A DNA stretch of 39,869 bases from contig JAEYPH010000038.1 in the NCBI GenBank assembly GCA_023410875.1, positions 1-39,869 on the forward strand. The letters are read 5' to 3'. Source of the stretch: Bacillota bacterium (GTDB taxonomy: Bacteria; Bacillota; Clostridia; Christensenellales; UMGS416). The notes under the pieces were generated by a model. It did not search any database. It was not told where the DNA came from and saw nothing but the letters and a program-made list of their open reading frames with translations. Of this stretch, positions 16,613-22,589 are shown one piece after another; position 1 is the stretch's first letter, and every line of letters begins with the position of its first letter. A program made the position numbers and the translations under genes.

Positions 16613-16795
16613 GCAATGCGGGATAGCGGCTTCGCCGCTATAAGAGCATTGCCGGTCATCGCGCAGCGATGAGCATCGCCGCACAGATGGCGGCGATCAG
16701 ATGTCACATAAACCTTTTTACATCTCGCGGCGCAGGCCGGTTGCGTGTTACCCCAGGCTTGCGGCAACGTCGGCTTTGCCGATGTGAGAGCAAGC
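16613..16795 (+). other. Structured non-coding segment inside the duplicated tRNA ends
   Basis: Between the two 24-nt repeats I see no gene but two similar branched hairpins. At 16613-16652 an outer GCAATGC/GCATTGC stem encloses ATAGCGGC-TTC-GCCGCTAT. At 16757-16795 an outer GCTTGC/GCAAGC stem encloses GTCGGC-TTT-GCCGAT. Both have a short purine bulge with AGA just before the 3' outer arm. An ATCGCCG/CGGCGAT hairpin lies between them near 16675-16700. Confidence 0.55.
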
Positions 16796-16839
16796 CGAGC
16801 TGCGCTTAGCGCAGCGAAGGGGCGCAAGCGCATTGAACC

Positions 16840-16863
16840 TTCAAGTCCTGTTTCTCGCACCAA
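16840..16863 (+). repeat. Putative attachment site, right copy (tRNA-Leu 3'-end duplicate)
   Basis: Exact 24-nt copy of the tRNA-Leu 3' end including CCA, without the rest of the tRNA. It is followed immediately by a second terminator, as though a tRNA end plus its terminator had been left on the far side of an inserted element. Confidence 0.7.
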
Positions 16864-16894
16864 GAAAAACCAAGCCTCCGGCTTGGTTTTTCAA
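16864..16894 (+). terminator. Rho-independent terminator after the duplicated tRNA end
   Basis: AAACCAAGCC-TCC-GGCTTGGTTTTT: a 10-bp stem and T-run directly after the duplicated tRNA-Leu 3' end. The A-run before the stem makes it potentially bidirectional. Confidence 0.85.
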
Positions 16895-16895
16895 T

Positions 16896-17050
16896 TATAT
16901 TCGCCTGCGGCGAATGATATTGCTGCGCAGTGATATTGGGGCTTGCGCCCAATGATATTGCCCACGGGGCAATCAAGAGGGCGAATATAATATCACTCCG
17001 GAAAACCGGAATATCATTTGACGCCCAAAGACGGCAATATCATTCGTTTT
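16896..17050. repeat. Array of GATATT-flanked hairpins
   Basis: Short hairpins (ATTCGCC-TGC-GGCGAAT, ATTGGGGC-TT-GCGCCCAAT, ATTGCCC-AC-GGGGCAAT, TCCGG-AAAA-CCGGA) separated by GATATT in the left half and by its complement AATATC in the right half, three each. The block is therefore roughly palindromic overall. No coding potential was seen. From memory, similar hairpin strings occur in other clostridial genomes; I know no assigned function. Confidence 0.65.
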
Positions 17051-17203
17051 CCATTATGCATGGCGGGTATGAATACCCTGTAGCACAAATTTTGTCTGAT
17101 GTATAGCTTTCAAACTTCAATCGGCAATTGGCACTATATATGGTAATATTATGTAAAGAAAAAATTACCGATTCGACAATGGAGAATTTGAGGAGAAAGA
17201 ATC

Positions 17204-17797
17204 ATGAATCGGGTTTTATTCAAAAACCGTTCGGAATTCAGAGAATGGCTCACAAAGAATGCACTTTCCTACGAGGGCGTATGGCTCGTGTTTGGCAAAA
17301 AGAACGAGCCGGAAACACTCAAAGCAAGCGAAGCGCTGGAGGAAGCGTTATGCTTTGGCTGGATTGACGGCCAGATGCAGAGCGTGGATGAAAAATCCTA
17401 TCTCAAGTACTTTAAACAGCGTAGCAAGACAAGCAACTGGTCGGAAACAAACAAAAAGCTTGTGGAACAGTTGGAGTCAAAAGGGCTGATGACCGACTTC
17501 GGCAGAGCAAAGATTGAAGCCGCAAAACAAAACGGGCATTGGAATCCTCCAAAACCCGAACCGCTTACCGATGAACAGCTGCAGCAGTTTGATGAAATGC
17601 TAAAACCCCACGAGGCTGCCCATACCAATTTCAACAAAATGCCGCGATCGGCTCGTAAGGCCTATGCCTCTTCATACTTTTTCGGTGCAAAAACCGAAGC
17701 CGGCAAACAAAAGAGATTCAGCACCATTGTTGAACGCCTGAATTTGAATCTGAATCCAATGGAAAGCATGAAAAAGGACACTTTAAATACCTATTAG
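17204..17797 (+). CDS. YdeI/OmdA-family protein
   Basis: The 197-residue cytoplasmic protein has the EFREWLTKNA...VWLVFGKKN start, the EALCFGWIDGQ motif (about 46-56), the DEKSYLKYFKQRSKTSNWSETN region, and a C-terminal OmdA-like segment with MPRSARKAYASSYFFGAKTEAGKQKRF. YdeI-family proteins have been linked to tolerance of cationic peptides and bacteriocins, but the mechanism is not settled. ATG 17204 follows AGGAGAAAGAATC. The gene is clearly AT-richer than its neighbours and lies next to the tRNA-Leu integration footprint, which suggests horizontal acquisition. Confidence 0.85.
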   Translation: MNRVLFKNRSEFREWLTKNALSYEGVWLVFGKKNEPETLKASEALEEALCFGWIDGQMQSVDEKSYLKYFKQRSKTSNWSETNKKLVEQLESKGLMTDFGRAKIEAAKQNGHWNPPKPEPLTDEQLQQFDEMLKPHEAAHTNFNKMPRSARKAYASSYFFGAKTEAGKQKRFSTIVERLNLNLNPMESMKKDTLNTY

Positions 17798-17849
17798 GCT
17801 GACCAAGCAGACATGAAGAAATGCCCCCGCATAGATATATTTATACTGC

Positions 17850-17890
17850 AACATTGACGCCGTTCTATAGCGGCGTCAATGTTGTTTTAT
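17850..17890 (+). terminator. Rho-independent terminator of the YdeI-family gene
   Basis: CAACATTGACGCCG/CGGCGTCAATGTTG, a 14-bp perfect stem with loop TTCTATAG, then TTTT. Confidence 0.9.
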
Positions 17891-17954
17891 ACGTCCTTTT
17901 GACCAAAGCACTCCTAATAATTAGATTCTCCCAAATTATAACAAAAGAGTATCG

Positions 17955-18060
17955 TTATACGTATAAATAGTGATTCATATATTGTGAATCAGATAGTAAA
18001 CTTTGTGTATGAAGGCTCCCGCCGTCTCTACCGCAGACGCCCCCTCCCCTGTACAAAGTT
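17955..18060 (+). promoter_or_regulatory. Exopolysaccharide locus leader with palindromes and a long stem
   Basis: This leader holds a perfect palindrome TTATACGTATAA (17955-17966), an inverted repeat TGATTCA-N7-TGAATCA (17971-17991), and a long-range pairing of AACTTTG..TA (17999-18009) with TACAAAGTT (18052-18060) around an inner CGTCT/AGACG hairpin (18023-18039). The palindromes look like operators. The stem could be a leader RNA that affects elongation, as known for some EPS operons, but it does not match the Bacillus EAR element as I know it. No convincing -35/-10 pair stood out. Confidence 0.45.
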
Positions 18061-18102
18061 CAAGAGTGCAGCAATGATTCTGTGCGCAGGAGCAGATACC
18101 CC

Positions 18103-19398
18103 GTGGATTTGAGTTACTTGTATCCGGAAATCAAAAAGCGGCTTTGGCTGATCGCTTTGATCGTAGCCTTTGCTGTGCTCACCTCGTGGGCCGTTAGCAC
18201 CTATGTCATTGCAAAGGTTTACCAATCCGCTGCAACCCTGGTGCTAAGCCAGACCGCTGAGTCTGTTCGGCCCAGCGACGCGGCAAAGTCCGAGATCGTC
18301 ATAGACCCGAGCATTGTCAAAGTCTATTACAGCATTGCGGAAAGCGATTCTGTGGCGGCAAGCGTCATCCGCAAGCTCGGCCTGCCGCTCACCGAAGAAA
18401 AATTCAGGGAGCAGATCGATATCAATGCCGATTATGAATCGGGCATTATCAAAATAGCGGCGCGAGCGAACAACGAGAAGCTCTCCAAGGACATCACTGA
18501 CGCTTTCATAGCAAGCCTCAAAGAGCAGTCCACCGGCCTGGGGCTCAAGCTGGATGTGAAAACCATTGACCCGCCCAAGATCCCCGACCGACCGGCAAGC
18601 CCCAATATCGCTCTGAATATGCTGCTGTCGGCGGTCGCCGGTGTATTCTGCGGCACATTGTTTGCAGTTGTCGTGAGCCTGAGAGAACAGTCCGCCGATG
18701 AAGTGCCGGCCCTTAAGCGCCTGAACAAATCCATACCCGTGCTGGGCATGGTCCCACATTTAAAGCAAAAAAGGCGCAAGAAGGAATTCGTCATCTTTCA
18801 AGAGGAAAACGTGCTGCAAATGGAAGCCGTCCGTGCACTGCGTTCCAACATACTGAACAGGACGGAGCACAAGGCGGTGAAAAAGATACTCATCACCAGC
18901 GCCCGTGGCGGGGAGGGCAAGACGACATTCCTGATGAACTTTGCCATATCTCTCACCGGGCAGAGCAGGCGTGTCCTGCTCGTAGAGTGCAATGGCAAAC
19001 ACCCTACACTCAATAAGATATACGATTTCTATACGTCAACCACCGTCGCGCTGCCCGAGCACGCATCGGGCAGGTACAGCGTCAGAAGGATTTTCTCCCT
19101 TGGAATCGACCTCCTGTTCTGTACATCTCAGGGGGAACCCGATGCCGCGGAGTTGGACAGGTTCCTGCAGGGAATCGAGAAGTCCTATGACTACATCCTC
19201 TTTGATTGCCCGCAGATGCTCCCATACTCCGATGTACTGGACCTGGGCAGGTTCGCGCAGGGTGTAATCTTTTTGTCTGACTATTGCAGAATGAATCTTT
19301 TGGTTATGGATAAGTGCATTGAGCGACTGAACAATGCGGGAGCAAGGCTGTTGGGTCTCGTCGTCAACAATATGCCGGCAAAAAAGATGCTGCATTAA
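18103..19398 (+). CDS. Chain-length determinant fused to BY-kinase-like ATPase
   Basis: A single polypeptide of about 431 residues joining a Wzz-type domain (first membrane segment about 13-35, extracytoplasmic region, second segment about 168-190) to a CpsD/BY-kinase P-loop domain: Walker A SARGGEGKTT (266-275) and Walker B-like YDYILFDCPQ. These proteins control polymer length and export. Two features are unusual: Walker A' reads VLLVECN where the family has an Asp-rich IDxDxR, and the C-terminus (NNMPAKKMLH) has no tyrosine cluster. It may therefore be a structural partner rather than an active autokinase. GTG 18103 has GCAGGAG ten nt upstream; GTG 18082 is an alternative. Confidence 0.85.
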   Translation: MDLSYLYPEIKKRLWLIALIVAFAVLTSWAVSTYVIAKVYQSAATLVLSQTAESVRPSDAAKSEIVIDPSIVKVYYSIAESDSVAASVIRKLGLPLTEEKFREQIDINADYESGIIKIAARANNEKLSKDITDAFIASLKEQSTGLGLKLDVKTIDPPKIPDRPASPNIALNMLLSAVAGVFCGTLFAVVVSLREQSADEVPALKRLNKSIPVLGMVPHLKQKRRKKEFVIFQEENVLQMEAVRALRSNILNRTEHKAVKKILITSARGGEGKTTFLMNFAISLTGQSRRVLLVECNGKHPTLNKIYDFYTSTTVALPEHASGRYSVRRIFSLGIDLLFCTSQGEPDAAELDRFLQGIEKSYDYILFDCPQMLPYSDVLDLGRFAQGVIFLSDYCRMNLLVMDKCIERLNNAGARLLGLVVNNMPAKKMLH

Positions 19399-19415
19399 AA
19401 AAGTGTGGTGATCCG

Positions 19416-20054
19416 ATGTATATTACGCTTGCCAAAGCCGGAAGAAAAGGCGCCTATCAAATGGCCAAACGGTGGTTTGACATAACCGCCGCGCTGTTTT
19501 TTCTGGTCCTGTTGGCGCCGATGTTTGCCGCTGTGGCCGCGGTGGTCAAATGCTCCTCAAAGGGCCCGGTTTTCTTCCGCCATAAACGTTTGGGCCTGAA
19601 CGGCGAGGAGTTCTACCTGTTAAAATTCCGGACCATGGTAAAGGATGCCGACGCCCGGAAGATGGATTTCACCCCCGAGCAGTTGCGGGAGTTTGCTGCG
19701 CACTACAAAATCAAGGACGATCCCAGGATCACCCCGGTGGGCAGGGTGTTGAGGAACACGAGCATGGACGAACTGCCCCAGTTGATCAATGTATTGACCG
19801 GGGAGATGAGCCTGATCGGCCCTCGGCCCGTGACCAAAGAGGAGATTGTGAAGTATGGCAACTCCGTCGACGTCTTCCTGTCGGTCCGTCCGGGCATCAC
19901 GGGGCTGTGGCAGGTCAGCGGCAGAAGCGATCTGAGTTACGAGGATCGGGTGAATCTGGACGTGAAGTATGTGATGCAGTGCGGCCCTCTGCAGGACATG
20001 AAGATCCTGCTGCGGACATTTGGCGTCGTGCTCACCCGCATGGGGGCCTACTGA
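19416..20054 (+). CDS. Initiating sugar-phosphate transferase (WbaP/EpsL type)
   Basis: The 212-residue monotopic membrane transferase moves a sugar-1-phosphate onto undecaprenyl phosphate, the first step of exopolysaccharide assembly. It has KRWFDITAALFFLVLLAPMF (membrane hairpin), RLGLNGEEFYLLKFRTM, ...RVLRNTSMDELPQLINVLTGEMSLIGPRP, and VRPGITGLWQVSGRSDLSYEDRV. All are hallmarks of the bacterial sugar transferase family (PF02397). The start could also be the Met at 19461 (MAKRWFD). The stop overlaps the next gene (TGATG). Confidence 0.93.
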   Translation: MYITLAKAGRKGAYQMAKRWFDITAALFFLVLLAPMFAAVAAVVKCSSKGPVFFRHKRLGLNGEEFYLLKFRTMVKDADARKMDFTPEQLREFAAHYKIKDDPRITPVGRVLRNTSMDELPQLINVLTGEMSLIGPRPVTKEEIVKYGNSVDVFLSVRPGITGLWQVSGRSDLSYEDRVNLDVKYVMQCGPLQDMKILLRTFGVVLTRMGAY

Positions 20055-21229
20055 TGATCCGGCTGCTGATGGGCATCACCGTGTCGGAAACCGGCGGGAG
20101 CCAAAAGGTCGTCTACCACATCCTGTCCGGCCTGCCGCAGGAGCAGTATGAAGTCACGCTGTTGACGTCGCCGGGCGGCGGCCTGCTGGACTGGGTGGAT
20201 GAGCTGAACAAAGGCAGGACCAACAAAATAAAGGTGATCACCTGCCCCCATATCCGCAGGGATATTTCACCGCTGGCGGATGTGCGGGCCTTTCTGTTTC
20301 TGCTGGCGCTGTTCGCGAGAAAGCGCTATGACGTGGCACACTTCCACAACTCCAAAATGGGCCTTCTGGGGCGGCTGGCAGCAAAGCTTATAGGTGTACC
20401 CAGAATCCTCTACACGGTGCACGGTTGGGGTCTGAACCGCAAGACCGCGGGCAGGATGTATTTCATACTGGATCGCGTAGAGAGAATGCTGGCAAAGCGC
20501 ACGGACGCCATCATATTTGTGTGCGAAAGCGACATGCAGACGGGCGTTGCCAACCGTTGGGCCGGCGAGGCCAACTCCGTTGTCATATACAACGGCGTGC
20601 CGCAAGATGCCGGGCGGCAGCCTGTGCGCGGCAGTCTGGGCATGCCAGCGGATGTGCCGCTGATCGCCTATGTGGCGCGGCTGGCGCAGCCCAAGGAGCC
20701 CACTTTTGCCATACGGGTCTGCGCCCGGCTGGTCGCGCAGGGCTATGACCATCGCATGGTCATCATCGGCGGCGGGCCCAAACAGGAGGAATGCAGCCGG
20801 CTGATCGAGGAGCTGCATCTGGAAAACCGCGTGTACATGCTGGGGCACAGGGAGAACGCCTGCGCCATTCTGAAGGACGCGGACATCTTCTGCCTGTTTT
20901 CCCGATGGGAGGGGCTGCCCGTGTCTATACTGGAGGCCATGTGCGCAGGGCTGCCCGTCGTCGCCAACAGCGTTGGGGGCATTCCCGAGCTCGTGGAAAA
21001 TGGAAAGACGGGCTTCCTGATCGACGGGCTGGATGTGGACGCCGCCGCCGGGGCGCTGGCCGCGCTGATCGGGGACAGCGCGCTGCGCCGCGCCATGGGC
21101 GCCGCCGCCCGGCAGGCTGCGATGGATAAGTTTCTGCTGGGCACGATGGTGTGCGGCTACCGGCGGCTTTATGAGCAAATGCCCAGCGATGTACTGCTGC
21201 GGGGAACCTATGGTACCGACCAGATATAG
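20054..21229 (+). CDS. Family 4 glycosyltransferase
   Basis: The 391-residue GT-B fold retaining glycosyltransferase has N-terminal LLMGITVSETGGSQKVVYHIL (acceptor side), YTVHGWGLNR, YVARLAQPKEP at the start of the nucleotide-sugar domain, and the EX7E motif with Glu286 and Glu294 (EGLPVSILEAMCAGLPVV), followed by GGIPELVENGKTGFL. It is the only recognised chain-extending glycosyltransferase in the locus. ATG 20054 overlaps the previous stop. The frame open from 19907 upstream is spurious. Confidence 0.93.
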   Translation: MIRLLMGITVSETGGSQKVVYHILSGLPQEQYEVTLLTSPGGGLLDWVDELNKGRTNKIKVITCPHIRRDISPLADVRAFLFLLALFARKRYDVAHFHNSKMGLLGRLAAKLIGVPRILYTVHGWGLNRKTAGRMYFILDRVERMLAKRTDAIIFVCESDMQTGVANRWAGEANSVVIYNGVPQDAGRQPVRGSLGMPADVPLIAYVARLAQPKEPTFAIRVCARLVAQGYDHRMVIIGGGPKQEECSRLIEELHLENRVYMLGHRENACAILKDADIFCLFSRWEGLPVSILEAMCAGLPVVANSVGGIPELVENGKTGFLIDGLDVDAAAGALAALIGDSALRRAMGAAARQAAMDKFLLGTMVCGYRRLYEQMPSDVLLRGTYGTDQI

Positions 21230-22589
21230 CAGAGAAAAAACAACGGGCTTGCTGGCAGCCGCCACCGCCTTTTCCGGCATGGCAATCGGCCTTATGAACC
21301 TGGCCGGGCCGCTGGCCGTGGGCGCTCTGGCGCTGTTCGCCGCCGGCGTGGCGCTGGTGCTGTTCTCCAAGGCCCTGTACCGGGCGTTGGTCGCTCTGGC
21401 GACGCTCCTGCTGGCCTGCGTGTTTGTGGAGCCCTCACCCTCAGACATTCTCTTTGCCGCCGCCATGCCCCTGGGCCTTCTGTGCGGCGCGGTCAGCCTG
21501 AAGGCGGCAAAACCGGTCCTGCCCGTCCTCTCCCTGCTGCTCCTGTATTTCATGCTCAGCATACCGGGCATCGCCGTAGCGCCGGACGCGGGCGGGGCCT
21601 TGCGGTACTATATCATCACATGCTACCTGTTCTTGCTGGCAGTGTTCCTGTGCCTGTACGCCCAGCCCCATACCGTTGGCGCCCTGCAAAGGGCATATCT
21701 GGCGGCGGCGTTTCTATCGCTGGCGGCGGGCGCCGCCGGCCTGCTGGGGGTGTTCCCCGAGCTTTTTATGGCCGACGCCTACCGGGTGAAAGGTCTGTTC
21801 AAGGACCCCAACGTATACGGCCCGTTCTTTGTCCCAGCGGTCATTCTCCTGCTGGAAGACCTGCGCAGCGGAGCGGTATGGAAGGGACCAAAGGCTCTCG
21901 ACATCATCGGAATCGTTCTGCTGAGCGCAGGCATTGTCGTGAGCTACTCCCGCGCCGCATGGATCAATCTGGCCGTTTCCATCGGAATCTTCATGATGCT
22001 GAACGCCCGGCGCGTAAGCCCATCCAAGCTTGCAGCTGCCGGTATCGCGGTTGCGGCCGTGCTTGCCATACTGGTTCCATTCTTTGCGCTCACAGACATA
22101 CAGAACAACGAAACCGTAAGCTTCCTGTTGGATCGCGCCCAAATTCAGGACTATGACAGCAACCGCTTTTCCACACAGTCCGCGGGGCTGCGTCTGGCCA
22201 GCCTGCACCCTGCGTTCGGCGTGGGCCCCGGCCAGTTCGAGAACCGCATCGCCGGCATCACCGGCATGCGGCTGTCGTCGCACAACCTGTACATCAGGGT
22301 TGCAGCGGAAAGCGGCGTCGCGGCGTTCCTGTTCTTTTTTCTGGCGGTCGGCTTCGTACTGGCGGAGCTGCTGCTCGACCACCGCAGGCAGGCTATCGGT
22401 CCGCTGCCGGCCATCGGGAGCAGCGGCACATCCCCTGCCGTTTTCCTGGCCATACTCGGCGGCATATTGGTCAACAGCCTGGTCGTGGATACGCTGCATT
22501 GGCGACACCTGTGGTTTTTCATCGGCCTTTCTCTCTATCGATTGGCGGAAGGGCAGAGCAAGGAGACGGGGCATGCTGAAGAGAAATGA
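21210..22589 (+). CDS. O-antigen ligase/polymerase family membrane protein (Wzy-like)
   Basis: The 459-residue protein with about eleven hydrophobic segments belongs to the Wzy_C/O-antigen ligase family. Supporting patterns are a conserved periplasmic-loop region near GLFKDPNVYGPFFVPAVI, SYSRAAWINLAVS, and the large loop with SAGLRLASLHPAFGVGPGQFENR followed by SSHNLYIRVAAESG. In this setting polymerisation of lipid-linked repeat units is most likely. The Met at 21210 (GGGGA upstream) is preferred over 21171. It overlaps the glycosyltransferase gene by 20 nt and the next gene by 17 nt. Confidence 0.88.
   Translation: MVPTRYSREKTTGLLAAATAFSGMAIGLMNLAGPLAVGALALFAAGVALVLFSKALYRALVALATLLLACVFVEPSPSDILFAAAMPLGLLCGAVSLKAAKPVLPVLSLLLLYFMLSIPGIAVAPDAGGALRYYIITCYLFLLAVFLCLYAQPHTVGALQRAYLAAAFLSLAAGAAGLLGVFPELFMADAYRVKGLFKDPNVYGPFFVPAVILLLEDLRSGAVWKGPKALDIIGIVLLSAGIVVSYSRAAWINLAVSIGIFMMLNARRVSPSKLAAAGIAVAAVLAILVPFFALTDIQNNETVSFLLDRAQIQDYDSNRFSTQSAGLRLASLHPAFGVGPGQFENRIAGITGMRLSSHNLYIRVAAESGVAAFLFFFLAVGFVLAELLLDHRRQAIGPLPAIGSSGTSPAVFLAILGGILVNSLVVDTLHWRHLWFFIGLSLYRLAEGQSKETGHAEEK

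Noticed and set aside
16896..17050. CRISPR array
   Set aside because: The recurring unit is only six nt, the spacers are hairpins, and half of the units are inverted. No cas genes are present.
18082..18102. Upstream GTG start for the Wzz/BY-kinase gene
   Set aside because: Its upstream sequence lacks a ribosome site, whereas GTG 18103 has GCAGGAG at usable spacing. It is kept only as an alternative.
22153..22572. Upstream extension of the flippase fusion frame
   Set aside because: This part overlaps the O-antigen-ligase gene in another frame and reads as low-complexity Arg/Ser/Cys sequence. ATG 22573 has AGGAG upstream.
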